Source of the DNA: Clostridia bacterium
Lineage (GTDB): Bacteria > Bacillota > Clostridia > Acetivibrionales > DSM-27016
NCBI GenBank assembly: GCA_026414765.1
Contig: JAOAIJ010000008.1
Span: 1-48,132 of the forward strand
Length of the DNA: 48,132 nt
Direction: 5' to 3'
Both the position numbers and the translations under genes were made by a program. Shown here in pieces: positions 24,301-33,100 of this stretch (position 1 is its first letter; each line of letters begins with the position of its first letter). A model generated the notes under the pieces. That model searched no databases. It saw only the letters and a list, made by a program, of their open reading frames with translations, and was not told the origin of the DNA.

Positions 24301-26173
24301 TAGACCCTGAGGTGTACATGATATATATAAGATCTGTTGGAGAATTTATAGTTTCAGGATTTACATCATTACCTTTAGAATACCCGTACTCAATATCAAG
24401 GATATTGCCTTCAAACTCAAAGTCTTTAGACAAATCCTTCTGAACTAAAAGAATATCTGTACCGCTGTCCTTAAGTATACTGCTTATTCTACCTTCAGGA
24501 TATTTAGGTTCCAGCGGGAGATAAGCACCTCCTGCTTTTATTACGGAAAGCATAGCTATTATCATTTCTATGGAACGCTCTGCCAGCAATGCAACTATAC
24601 TATTCCGCTCCACTCCCATCTGTCTCAACAGATGTGCAAGACGGTTTGATTTTTCATTGAGTTCTCTATATGTCAACTGTTTTGTCCCGTATACCAGAGC
24701 TGTATTGTCCGGTGTTTTCTCGACTTGTTTCTCAAATAAACGGATTACAGTTTCACTTGATGGATATTCGGTTTTTGTATTATTAAACCTGAATAATATC
24801 TTATAACGTTCTTCCTGAGAAATAATACCAAGCTGACTGATTTTTTTTTCGGGATTCATAACAGCATCGTTCAAAAGATTTGAGTAATGGCTGCAAAACC
24901 TTTTGATTTCTTCATCCGAAAACATTTCTACAAGATTTTCTATCTCCATCTTGTATCTTCCGTTTCCATCCCTATTGCTTATATGTACACGGAGAGAATC
25001 AGCCTGCTGCATGTTGTATACAACTTCCGCCTCATAATCCATGTCTTTTTTATTTAGTTTCATTTGCTGATAAGACATTATTATGTTGTATATTTTTTCA
25101 GAAGTATTATGCTTCTCCCTGTAATCTTTGACTATATGGTTTAAAGCATATTTCTGATTTGTCAGTACTTGCTTCCATTTATTTTTGACTCCTCCCAGAT
25201 ATGTAAGAAAGTCTACATCTTCATCAATAAATAGTCTTACTGGAAACGTACATGCAAACATTCCGAAGATTTCTTTTTCCTTATCGGTAGCCCTATTTAA
25301 AGCTACAGAGCCAAGTACAACATCCTTTTCAGAAGTTACTTTGTTTATATAGATAGATAAGGCTGAAAAAAATACAATATAAGGGCTGAATCCGCTGTAA
25401 TTACAGAAGCTGTTTATTTTTCCTGATAATTCAGCAGGCAGCTCAAACAAATTGAGTTTTGAAGCAGTATTTATCAAACCCGGCTTTGCAGGCTTTAGCC
25501 CGCTACAAGAAGGAACTGTTTCAAACTCTTTTTGCCAGAATTCCCGATTGGTATTATACATTTCTGAACTTAAGTATTCTTCCTCACTTTTACAATAACT
25601 TTCGATGTAATCAAGATAAGAAGGTGTGTCTTCTGAAATATCCGTACCATTTTTTATGCATAAATAGTACCTGATAAGTTTATTAATAAATATATTATAT
25701 AAAGACCACCCATCCATAATAATATGATGTACCTTGATATACAGGATTAGCCTGTTTCTGCCTGTATTAATCAAAACAAATTTAAATAAATCAGAATCAA
25801 GAAGATTAAAAGGTATTCTTGTTTCAGATTCCATCCATTTTTGTATTTCATCACTACTACTGCCACTAAAATCCACTACACTTATTTCCTTAAATGTATA
25901 GGGTGAAATATATTGCTTCGGACGACCTTCGGCTTCAAACATACGCAGTCTAAGTCCGTCATTCTTTTCAAGGAAAAGATTTATTGCCTTTTCAAGCAAA
26001 TGACAGTCCATATCCTCCTTAAAGGCTACCGATGCAGAGAAATTATACAGCCCTATTCCTTGATATATTTTTTCGCTATCCCAAATCCCAATCTGTGCAT
26101 TTGTAAGATCATAATACCGGATTTTTTTTTTAGAGTTTTCATAATCCGGCACACATTCAATATTTTTATCCAT
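21329..26173 (-). CDS. One-module NRPS (C-A-PCP) with C-terminal BtrH_N-like and concanavalin-like domains
   Basis: This 1614-aa synthetase has a condensation domain (about 15-440) with intact HHIIMDGW (149-156). The adenylation domain (about 470-970) has YTSGSTGKPKG (near 617) and YGPTENTTF (near 756). Its read-off specificity code is D-A-F-W-L-G-G-T-F, which I recall as valine-type. The carrier domain has GGHSLHA (Ser near 1019). There is no thioesterase or reductase. From about 1090 a papain/C39-like region resembles BtrH_N: Cys in ELNCFF (about 1101), His in HKHFFIIKGYD (about 1213) and ILDN (about 1231). The last 150 residues look like a DUF1349/concanavalin lectin fold. GAGGTG precedes the ATG. 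BtrH is an acyltransferase in butirosin synthesis, so this domain may release the aminoacyl chain onto a sugar. Last gene of the operon. Confidence 0.85.
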   Translation of the reverse strand: MDKNIECVPDYENSKKKIRYYDLTNAQIGIWDSEKIYQGIGLYNFSASVAFKEDMDCHLLEKAINLFLEKNDGLRLRMFEAEGRPKQYISPYTFKEISVVDFSGSSSDEIQKWMESETRIPFNLLDSDLFKFVLINTGRNRLILYIKVHHIIMDGWSLYNIFINKLIRYYLCIKNGTDISEDTPSYLDYIESYCKSEEEYLSSEMYNTNREFWQKEFETVPSCSGLKPAKPGLINTASKLNLFELPAELSGKINSFCNYSGFSPYIVFFSALSIYINKVTSEKDVVLGSVALNRATDKEKEIFGMFACTFPVRLFIDEDVDFLTYLGGVKNKWKQVLTNQKYALNHIVKDYREKHNTSEKIYNIIMSYQQMKLNKKDMDYEAEVVYNMQQADSLRVHISNRDGNGRYKMEIENLVEMFSDEEIKRFCSHYSNLLNDAVMNPEKKISQLGIISQEERYKILFRFNNTKTEYPSSETVIRLFEKQVEKTPDNTALVYGTKQLTYRELNEKSNRLAHLLRQMGVERNSIVALLAERSIEMIIAMLSVIKAGGAYLPLEPKYPEGRISSILKDSGTDILLVQKDLSKDFEFEGNILDIEYGYSKGNDVNPETINSPTDLIYIMYTSGSTGKPKGVMVEHRNVIRLVKNTNYINLDENERILQTGAVAFDASTFEVWGALLNGGCLYLTGEDVLLDAGKLGEAIKKYGITTLWLTSPLFNMLAQQNEDMFAELKNLLVGGDVLSPRHINAVRSKCRQLNIINGYGPTENTTFSTCFHIEKEYSENIPIGRPISNSTVYIVDKHNNLMPVGVAGELCVGGDGLARGYLNKPELTAEKFVPDPFAKEIFQNHSLHPGSLITTGRMYKTGDYARWLPDGNIEFLGRIDNQVKIRGFRIEPGEIENRLAAHESVKNAVVTVKESNDGDKFLCAYIVSYKKKSVEELKEYLSSVLPYYMVPSYFIFLEELPLNQNGKVDIRALPEPANNNDYKHMEPASGLEKFLIKVWKKVIGDRQIGIHDNFFEAGGHSLHAMKLSSELNKLGISLKVSDIYEFKTIARISESIKENNAELPLCVHEILDENNRETEHKRNKILPSVVENIDNYSWHELNCFFRPMAIMYESYKSGYFEVFLFLTSYYCTHMVDGWFVNALESGIFYEFFEFHESIMAPKTGLSFKTNNYEDEADMHRKIREQLDSNCPVMVPGDLSALHYDKMYRRSSHKHFFIIKGYDEERKIYHILDNSHIDGGSSTIYKDFTIPFGEMYEMNMLYFKNMYPDFKKGHFWSLMQNRDLKCDSCSQIKLLKEHLLHLCTVRGNSSIINYPEYELFKRMGNRLTMEESENMLLVLNFKPVYHDLLYRFLKSAGVEHSTIDILKDFAGKASECWGDIRLGLYDAASGSTVDLNTLEVSIEKSIDLEKAFFKELEKVLFMIDLESLINKEEDERKSSLFFEKNYKKANIIKEKDKIRFEHSKHTTYATWDIEDNAPQLLINPATDNDFILSARVSIEGKVGDPYLSGLIVFLGNGTKFMYCLNTGRSLALFCPEKGESCNLYEKAFPGTDIYLKIEKDGNKIYFYSRKDKLSGWECNYEISEYGGVSSCGLFSITYEKIVYASQFTEIEYSIK

Positions 26174-26222
26174 TTAAATACACCTCATATTTATTTACTG
26201 GTTAGTCCAAATTTTAGTACTT

Positions 26223-28250
26223 TTATTCAAAGCACCCTATAATAACTTCACCGGGTTTTAAGAAATAATCCATTCCCAACTCCCATCTGATATTACAGAT
26301 ATCGCCGGAAGAAAAAAAGAGTGTTGCTGATTTAAAGTCTTGAAAAAGCTTTTCAGGGATTAAATCTTCAGGTTTTATTCTCCTTCTGTATGAAAAGCTT
26401 CTATTAGCAATAAGAAACATATTTTTACCGCTTTCCATATCGCAGTAGCAAATACAGGTAGTCTTACTCTTTTTCCGTAACCCGTGATGCCATAAGAAAT
26501 TCTCTTTTTTCGTGACTACTGCTTTAAAAAATGATCTCAATGCATAAGCTTTTGATAATATCTGTTCTGCCCAAAGACGGTCATCGCTCAACCAGTGCAG
26601 GCAGTATTCATCAAAAAAAGCCAACCTTCCATACATTGGATCTCCAGGAGCAAGTACAAATCTTCCTTCTTCCGTATTATCAAGACCTAGATTCATGGGT
26701 TGTATTTCCATAACTTCAAATCCACTGTTTATAAACGGTATTGCATTTGGTAAAAAAATATTTATTAGAATTATCTGCTCAAGCTTTTTTTTGTCTTTGT
26801 GCAGAAAAACAGCCCTTGGTGTGTCTGGAGTCTCAATCGCCGCTGCAACCGGTATTTGTGATTTTTTTAATGTATCAAGGAAAAGTTGCTTGTTAAAACT
26901 GGTTTCTTCAAGATACTTGTAAAAATACCATACATAACCGCTGATGAAGTCAAAATTATCTTTCTTTGCCATACCGGAGTTCAGAACACTGAATTCTTCT
27001 GACCACAATATAAACTCCGGATTTTTTTCCCTTGCCTTTTTTATTATCTCTCTGTTTAGTTCCAAGGGAAGTACATGTCCCATATCTATTCTGGCGCCAT
27101 CTATTCCGAAGTTATCCTGAAAATAAGGAATGGCACCTGAAACATATTCCCACAAATCCAGATTTACGTCACTTCCGGGATAGAGATTCAGACAAACCCC
27201 ATCTTGCATGATATACGGAACATCTGATTGACCTGCAAACATCCGTCCCTTTTCACTTAAATCATAATAAAACCTGAGGAATGTAATGTCTGTCCATGGC
27301 GGCTGAGGATCATTTAGTACACCGGGAAAGGCCGGAACAGTAGTCAGACCGAATTCCCTTTCTATTAATTCAAGTATATTGCCCCCGTCACTTTCGTTTT
27401 GTATCTTAACCTTTTCCCATTTTTCCGGGCATACCTTATCTGGCGACAGGGAAAACATCGAAATATAGCTTTTCAGGTTGGTAGATTCGTACAAGTTCTT
27501 AAGTGTACTGTCACTTAAGCCTGTACATAATTCAACATTTTCTACCGAAGGAGTTTTGAAGCTGTTACTGCATTCTAAATCAATCCAGTAAAACCAGTCA
27601 GGATGCTCTATGATTAGATCGCTGTCTCTTGCTGCGGTTCTGAATACAAAATCAGCCAGCACCCTTATACCTAGAATATGACAGGCTTCAACAAAAGCTT
27701 TGAATTCTATTTCTAGAATAGCCTGGTTAGCTTCTCCAAGTAATTCATCATGAAGATTTCTGTCTATTCTGTATACGTTTTTTATTGCATAAGGACTACC
27801 CAATCCTCCCTTTTTATACCTGCTGCTGTATTCGAATATCGGAAGCAGATATATAACATCGATACCGAGTTTTTTTAGATAAGGCAGCAGACATATTGCC
27901 TTTAAAAAGGTACCTCCGCATATACGTCCGTCATTATAGTGACTCCATGCAGTATACATTCTTGGCAGCATGCTGTATATATTGCTATTGCAAATATTTT
28001 TTCTATTGTTTTTATGATTCTTAAGAGGCATCAAATAATTCCGGGATTTATCGCCGCTACCGGCAATATATTTCTCTAAGCAAAATTCCATAAACTCATA
28101 TGGGTTTATGTTTATTTCTCCACTTCTGCCTTTATCCCGTGTATATTTTTCATATCTGCAGAAATTCCACACTTCAGGAATATAATAGTTTCCTGAGAAT
28201 CCATTTTTCCTGCTTTTTATCTTTTCAAGCACTATTAACAGATTTTCCAT
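26223..28250 (-). CDS. GH13 alpha-amylase-superfamily protein B (GlgE-like style)
   Basis: This 675-aa protein has GGGAGG before its ATG and no signal peptide, so it is cytoplasmic. The (beta/alpha)8 barrel shows region I-like DFVFRTAARDSDL with HPDWFYWI, the nucleophile in GIDGARIDMGH (about 386), the acid/base Glu in FILWSEEF (about 418) and AAIETPDTPRA (about 475), which replaces the usual DNHD. The HPDW segment and TPD-type region IV recall GH13_3 maltosyltransferases such as GlgE, but similarity is distant. It is a paralogue of the protein at 33101. It sits between the glycosyltransferase and NRPS genes. It may transfer or trim glucosyl units of the product, or may be non-catalytic. Specificity is unknown. 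Confidence 0.75.
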   Translation of the reverse strand: MENLLIVLEKIKSRKNGFSGNYYIPEVWNFCRYEKYTRDKGRSGEININPYEFMEFCLEKYIAGSGDKSRNYLMPLKNHKNNRKNICNSNIYSMLPRMYTAWSHYNDGRICGGTFLKAICLLPYLKKLGIDVIYLLPIFEYSSRYKKGGLGSPYAIKNVYRIDRNLHDELLGEANQAILEIEFKAFVEACHILGIRVLADFVFRTAARDSDLIIEHPDWFYWIDLECSNSFKTPSVENVELCTGLSDSTLKNLYESTNLKSYISMFSLSPDKVCPEKWEKVKIQNESDGGNILELIEREFGLTTVPAFPGVLNDPQPPWTDITFLRFYYDLSEKGRMFAGQSDVPYIMQDGVCLNLYPGSDVNLDLWEYVSGAIPYFQDNFGIDGARIDMGHVLPLELNREIIKKAREKNPEFILWSEEFSVLNSGMAKKDNFDFISGYVWYFYKYLEETSFNKQLFLDTLKKSQIPVAAAIETPDTPRAVFLHKDKKKLEQIILINIFLPNAIPFINSGFEVMEIQPMNLGLDNTEEGRFVLAPGDPMYGRLAFFDEYCLHWLSDDRLWAEQILSKAYALRSFFKAVVTKKENFLWHHGLRKKSKTTCICYCDMESGKNMFLIANRSFSYRRRIKPEDLIPEKLFQDFKSATLFFSSGDICNIRWELGMDYFLKPGEVIIGCFE

Positions 28251-28281
28251 ACCAGCCTCCCTGTCATACTATATAATCCGA

Positions 28282-29745
28282 TCAACCGGATATATACTGC
28301 GTACCATCAATTATGCATTTATACAGCTTTATATACTCACTTGATGATTTGTCCCATCCTAAAGGCTGAGTCATGCATCTATGCACCAATTCCATCCATA
28401 TATCCTTTTTATGATAGTAACTGATAGCATTACGTACAGCATCAAGCATAACCCATTGATTTGCATACCAGAAAGAAAATCCGTTTCCTTCACCGGTTTT
28501 TTCATTGTAGCACTTAACAGTATCTTTTAGTCCTCCCGTCTCTCTTACTAGAGGGACTGCACCATATCTCATCCCTATCAGCTGGCTTATTCCGCATGCC
28601 TCAGTATAGGAAGGCATAAGAAAAATATCGGAAGCCGCATAAGTCTTGTATGCAATGCTTTCATTATAAGGTAAGTAGCGCATCTTATCCGGATAAGCCT
28701 TCATCATTTCTGAAAAAAGGTATCTATAGTAAGGAATACCGTCCCCCACCACTATAAACTGCAAATCATCCTTTAGCATTTCATGGAAGGATTTTTCTAT
28801 AAGATATAGCCCCTTGGTTATTTCAAGTCTAGAAATAATGGCAACTATCGGAACATCATTTCGTACAGGTAGGTCAAGTTCACGCTGTAGCATTTCCTTA
28901 TTTATTGCTTTTCCTTCCAAACTTTCATAGGTGAAATTAGCATACAGCCTCTTATCGGTTCCAGGATTATTTTCATCTGCATCTATGCCGTTTAGAATTC
29001 CATATAAATCCTTTTTCCGCTTGTTTAATACCGGTACTATAGGTTCTACATCAAACGGCAGACCTGTACTGATTTGATCTGCATAGCTTGGACTAACGGT
29101 ATTTATTACATCTGCAAGCATTATCCCTATCTTCATAAAGTTTATCTGATTATAGAAATCAAGGCTATTTTCAGTAAAATAACTCCAATCTGTCTTTAAC
29201 ACATCCCATGCATTCTGTTTGCTAAATACACCCTGATATAAAACCGTATGTATTGTAAGCAATGTCTTTATATCTTTGTAATAATCGATAGAGCCATAAT
29301 GAGTTCTCATATAGTAAGGAATAAAACCTGTCTCCCAATCATTGCACTGAATGATCTGAGGCTTGAACCCCAAGAGAGGAATGGCTTCCAGAACTGCTTT
29401 GCAATAGAATACAAACCTTTCCATTTCATCATCGTAGTCATATATTCTTTCCCTGTCAAAATAATAAGGGTTATCGATAAAATATACTATATTACCGTTA
29501 TACTCCGTAAATTCAACTTTACACCGGAATTTTTTGTCTGAAATTTCCACATCCAGCTCACATACCGGCTGAAGCAGGTTTGAGTATTGCTCTCTAATGT
29601 TTTTGTATTTTGGCATTATGATACGTATATCATATCCCTTATTTCTTATTGCTTTAGGAAGAAAGCATGCAACATCCGCAAGCCCTCCTGTTTTGGCGAA
29701 AGGGTATACTTCTACAGCTGCAAAAAGTATTTTTATATTATCCAT
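28282..29745 (-). CDS. Diverged glycogen-synthase-like glycosyltransferase (GT5)
   Basis: This 487-aa protein has the length and two-Rossmann architecture of GlgA. KTGGLADV (ADP-glucose site) is at about 18-25, TIHTVLYQG replaces the usual TIHN-x-x-QG, and LNGIDADENNPGTDKRL, SRLEITKGLYLI and the C-terminal PSYTEACGISQLIGMRYG follow, with the catalytic-site Glu kept but FEPCG changed to TEACG. RETGGLKDTV ends the core. AGAGGT precedes the ATG. No glgB, glgC, glgD or glgP is nearby. It lies between a MATE exporter and a GH13/NRPS pair in one operon, so I infer it builds an oligosaccharide part of a metabolite rather than storage glycogen. It could still accept ADP- or UDP-glucose. Confidence 0.8.
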   Translation of the reverse strand: MDNIKILFAAVEVYPFAKTGGLADVACFLPKAIRNKGYDIRIIMPKYKNIREQYSNLLQPVCELDVEISDKKFRCKVEFTEYNGNIVYFIDNPYYFDRERIYDYDDEMERFVFYCKAVLEAIPLLGFKPQIIQCNDWETGFIPYYMRTHYGSIDYYKDIKTLLTIHTVLYQGVFSKQNAWDVLKTDWSYFTENSLDFYNQINFMKIGIMLADVINTVSPSYADQISTGLPFDVEPIVPVLNKRKKDLYGILNGIDADENNPGTDKRLYANFTYESLEGKAINKEMLQRELDLPVRNDVPIVAIISRLEITKGLYLIEKSFHEMLKDDLQFIVVGDGIPYYRYLFSEMMKAYPDKMRYLPYNESIAYKTYAASDIFLMPSYTEACGISQLIGMRYGAVPLVRETGGLKDTVKCYNEKTGEGNGFSFWYANQWVMLDAVRNAISYYHKKDIWMELVHRCMTQPLGWDKSSSEYIKLYKCIIDGTQYISG

Positions 29746-29769
29746 ACATCCGACCTCTTTTCTTTGAGT

Positions 29770-31161
29770 TTATAGATTACTGACAAGGTTTTTTATCCAT
29801 TTACGTGAGTAAACTCTGCGTAAACCGATTACAAACCGTATAATTTCTTCGCATGAGAGAATGATATATACCCAGTATACAGGCAAACCCAGTGCAAATG
29901 CTGCAATAAAGCCTGACGGGACACCAAACAGCCATGTTGTAGAGGATTCCATTACAAGTATGAATTTACTGTCTCCTCCGCTTGATAAAATTCCTGAGCC
30001 TATTATCATATTTGAAACTTTGACCCATAGGAAAAATGCAAATGCCAGCATAAGATACCCTGCGTACCTTCCAGTCTCTTCGGAAACATTATAAATCCCT
30101 ATATAGAACTTTGACATAAGTATAATTAATACACCGAGACAGGCAGAAAAAACAATACTGAGTTTTACAAATTTCTTTGCATATGAGAGTACATTATCTT
30201 CCTTATTTGCTCCTATTGCATTTCCAAGGATAACAGCAGTAGCACTTGCCAATCCTGACAAAGCACCTATGGTAATTCCTTGTATTGGAGCAGTTATTGC
30301 TACAGCAGTATATTCCAAAGTTCCTATTCTGCCATAAATGATGCTGTATACCGTTTCTCCGAGCACCCATAGAAATTCATTAAGAATAAACGGGTATGTT
30401 ATATTAAAGTAGCTGACTAAAAGTGGTTTTGATACCCCTCTCATCTGCTTAAAAGAAAACGCTGCCGGAAGCTTTAATTTATATGTAACTGCGAGAATAA
30501 TCAGAAGCTCGACAATTCGTGCTATTACAGTTGATACTGCTGCTCCCTCCAAGCCCATTTCAGGGAATCCAAATCTTCCGAATATAAGTACATAATTAAG
30601 AATAACGTCCAGCACAACCCCTGTAATACTAGCAATAACGGGAAGCTTCACGTGTGTAGTAGATCTGAGAACTGCCGAGAACATAACCGTTAGCATAGAA
30701 GGAATATAACTGTATCCTACTATTTTGAGAAAAACTGCCCCCTGGGACATTACTTCCTTGTCATTTGAAAAGATCCCAATACAAAATTCAGGAGCAAATA
30801 CAGACAGGCAAACAAATATTGCTGTAACTATACCACCTGAAAATAAACCTATTCCCATCAGTTGTCCAATTTTTCCAGTTTCCTTCTTCCCCCAGAACTG
30901 TGCGGTATAGACGGATACTCCTGCTGCTATTGCATTTAGTACAAACATCAAAATAGTTATCATCCTGTTGCTCATTCCTACTGCAGCAATAGATTTCTCG
31001 CCAAGCTGCCCTACCATTACCTGGTCCGCCATATTCAGCAGACTCATAATAACACTTTGAAGCGCTATGGGGATAGCTATCTTTGAAACTTTAGATATGA
31101 ATTCTCTATTTGAATCCAATGAATTCTTAATATTCGACATAATATTTGATAAAAACAACAT
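29770..31161 (-). CDS. MATE-family efflux transporter
   Basis: This 463-aa membrane protein starts at an ATG with GGAGG. Twelve hydrophobic helices in two similar halves and the early motif IPIALQSVIMSLLNMADQVM with VGQLGEKSIAAVG are typical of NorM/DinF-type MATE exporters; the second half begins near ISYPFIL-like NITYPFILNEFLWVLGE. It exchanges Na+ or H+ for small cationic or neutral compounds. It is inside the biosynthetic operon, 24 bases from the GT5 gene and 47 from the reductase gene, so it is the probable exporter of, and immunity determinant against, the product. Confidence 0.9.
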   Translation of the reverse strand: MLFLSNIMSNIKNSLDSNREFISKVSKIAIPIALQSVIMSLLNMADQVMVGQLGEKSIAAVGMSNRMITILMFVLNAIAAGVSVYTAQFWGKKETGKIGQLMGIGLFSGGIVTAIFVCLSVFAPEFCIGIFSNDKEVMSQGAVFLKIVGYSYIPSMLTVMFSAVLRSTTHVKLPVIASITGVVLDVILNYVLIFGRFGFPEMGLEGAAVSTVIARIVELLIILAVTYKLKLPAAFSFKQMRGVSKPLLVSYFNITYPFILNEFLWVLGETVYSIIYGRIGTLEYTAVAITAPIQGITIGALSGLASATAVILGNAIGANKEDNVLSYAKKFVKLSIVFSACLGVLIILMSKFYIGIYNVSEETGRYAGYLMLAFAFFLWVKVSNMIIGSGILSSGGDSKFILVMESSTTWLFGVPSGFIAAFALGLPVYWVYIILSCEEIIRFVIGLRRVYSRKWIKNLVSNL

Positions 31162-31208
31162 TAATTATTCCTCCGGTATAAATTGTGATAATATGATGCT
31201 TCATCTGG

Positions 31209-31865
31209 CTAGACTTTTGAATATCTCATCAAAGCATAATTCTGCCTTGGGTGTATTTCCTGAAGTTCGAATTTTCTGGTTCCCTGAAGTTCTGTATAAC
31301 CTTCGCCGTCAACAAGTGTAATATTTGAAGCTCCTCCTATTATTAACGGCAGCTGCATCAGAATTATTTCATCGACCAGCCCGTCCTTTATCAGATTCCA
31401 ATTTAGCTGTCCGCCGCCTTCTACCATGATACTTTCTACTGAATACCTGTTTTCCAGCTGCTTGAACAACTCTTTGAAATCCACGGTATCTTTCCCGCAA
31501 ATAATGCAATCCTTTTCCATTTTCCTTATAGCATCCATTTTTTCATTATTTGCACAATTTTCTGTAGTGACTATAATAGTCTTTTTTTCATCATTGAAAA
31601 TATTTGAATCAATAGGTATATTCAAGGTAGTAGTAGGAATAATCCTTATAGGATTCTTATCCTCTTCAAAACGGTTTGTTAGAAACGGATTATCGATTTC
31701 AATTGTTTTTCTTCCTACCATAATTCCATCCATGCTTCCTCTGAACTTGTGAATATACTCCATATCCTCAACAGAGAAAAGGCTAAAAAGATCCTTGCTT
31801 GAGTGACCGGCCCCTAAAGTAAGCTTACCGTCTATAGAAATCTGACTGAAAATTACTGTCTTCAT
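31209..31865 (-). CDS. RibD C-terminal/DHFR-like reductase
   Basis: This 218-aa protein matches the reductase half of RibD: MKTVIFSQISIDGKLTLGAG at the N-terminus, GIMVGRKTIEIDNPFLTNR, an NADPH-binding ESIMVEGGGQLNWNLIKDGL and DEIILMQLPLIIGG. The deaminase domain is absent and no other riboflavin gene is nearby. AAAGGAG precedes the ATG. Stand-alone copies of this fold reduce Schiff bases or pteridine-like rings in secondary metabolism as well as in folate or riboflavin routes. In this operon it may reduce an imine or keto intermediate, or introduce an amino-sugar or reduced end. The substrate is not visible from sequence. Confidence 0.8.
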   Translation of the reverse strand: MKTVIFSQISIDGKLTLGAGHSSKDLFSLFSVEDMEYIHKFRGSMDGIMVGRKTIEIDNPFLTNRFEEDKNPIRIIPTTTLNIPIDSNIFNDEKKTIIVTTENCANNEKMDAIRKMEKDCIICGKDTVDFKELFKQLENRYSVESIMVEGGGQLNWNLIKDGLVDEIILMQLPLIIGGASNITLVDGEGYTELQGTRKFELQEIHPRQNYALMRYSKV

Positions 31866-31937
31866 AATTTATTCTCCTTTCTTAAAATAAAGCGTTGTGA
31901 TGATTGACTTCCAAAATATATTTTAGTACCGGATTAT

Positions 31938-33080
31938 TCAGCCGGCATTTAGTAATTGAACCTTTTCCTTCATTTTTTCTATCGTTTCATCAATACCTAG
32001 GCATCTCTGCCAGAAAAGCTCCTTGCCGAGTTCCATAACAGGCCAAAGATTTTTACTTGTTTCAGTTATAAGAAGAGGATGACTGGCATACATTTCTTCC
32101 AGTACAATCCTTTTATTCTGGGATGCACTATTTTTTATTTTCTGGCTGATATTCACATTCAGAGGAATCCTGTCAACTTCATTTAGCCACATCATCTGGC
32201 ACTCCTCACTCAAAAGGAATTTTCCGAAGCCTAAAAGTTCATCTCTGTACTCCGATTGAAGAGATTGTTCCACATAAACCAACCCCAGAGTAGATGTGGT
32301 TGAAGTACATTTCCTGCCGTTTATAGCCGGTATTGCACAAACACCTGCTTTTTCTCCCAGATTTCTCATAATATAGCCGTATGACCACTCACCTGCAATA
32401 ATTGCTCCTATTTTACCGTCAAAGAATTTCTCCAACATTTCTGTTGATGCGTCAAAGGTTCCAACTATGCCTTGTTTCATCATAGTATCAATAAATCGGA
32501 AAGCATCCTTCAAAGCTAAATAGTTGATATTTCCCGGATCACACCCCTTAACCGGCCAGGCGTCAAATGCAGATAAGATTGGCAATATCCAATAAAGCTG
32601 GCATATATCAAGTGAAACGGGAATTATTTTTTTCTTTTGCAATTCATCAACTTTTTGTTTAAGTTCTTTCCACTCAAGTAAGCCTGAAGGAAATATATCT
32701 TTGTTATAATATAAAACAAGATGATTCCCTCCTATCACAGGAAGACCATACTGTTTACCGCTAAAATTCATTGTTTTTAATGAGTTTTCAGAAATCAAGT
32801 CTTTAAAAATATTATCCGGTATTTCAGAAAATCTGCCTGTATTTGCGAAAATAACAAAATCAGATGGAAGAAACGCCATATCCGGAGCTTCATTGCCCCT
32901 TTTATCACCTCTGAAATACGCAGTGATTTCATATATGTTTTTAGCGACAGGATTGATTTTTATATAGTTTCTTTCTGAATACATTTTACAGATTTTTTCC
33001 AGAACATTTATTGAAATGTCCCCCGGACCGTCAAATTCATGCCATAGAACCAGTTCGTTTACCTTTTTATTTGTTTGCAT
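31938..33080 (-). CDS. Solute-binding-protein fold without export signal
   Basis: This 380-aa protein has the type I/maltose-binding-like solute-binding fold: ELVLWHEFDGPGDISINVLEK, PDMAFLPSDFVIFANTGRF, YGLPVIGGNHLVLYYNKDIF, AIIAGEWSYGYIMRNLGEKAG and a C-terminal helix pair. Family members normally start with a lipoprotein or Sec signal. This one starts MQTNKKVNELVLWHEFD, directly at the first strand, with GGAGG upstream and no earlier start, so it should stay in the cytoplasm. The window's real importer protein (43938) has a normal lipobox. Between two oligosaccharide-related genes, I infer a soluble carrier or sensor holding the growing sugar chain. No permeases accompany it here. Confidence 0.78.
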   Translation of the reverse strand: MQTNKKVNELVLWHEFDGPGDISINVLEKICKMYSERNYIKINPVAKNIYEITAYFRGDKRGNEAPDMAFLPSDFVIFANTGRFSEIPDNIFKDLISENSLKTMNFSGKQYGLPVIGGNHLVLYYNKDIFPSGLLEWKELKQKVDELQKKKIIPVSLDICQLYWILPILSAFDAWPVKGCDPGNINYLALKDAFRFIDTMMKQGIVGTFDASTEMLEKFFDGKIGAIIAGEWSYGYIMRNLGEKAGVCAIPAINGRKCTSTTSTLGLVYVEQSLQSEYRDELLGFGKFLLSEECQMMWLNEVDRIPLNVNISQKIKNSASQNKRIVLEEMYASHPLLITETSKNLWPVMELGKELFWQRCLGIDETIEKMKEKVQLLNAG

Positions 33081-33100
33081 AATACCTCCAATTAATTGTA

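Noticed and set aside
28282-29745. Simple annotation as housekeeping glycogen synthase
   Set aside because: Altered motifs, absence of other glycogen genes and placement in an NRPS operon argue for a dedicated role, although the fold is the same.
31209-31865. Riboflavin biosynthesis gene ribD
   Set aside because: The deaminase half and all other rib genes are missing. Only the reductase fold is present.
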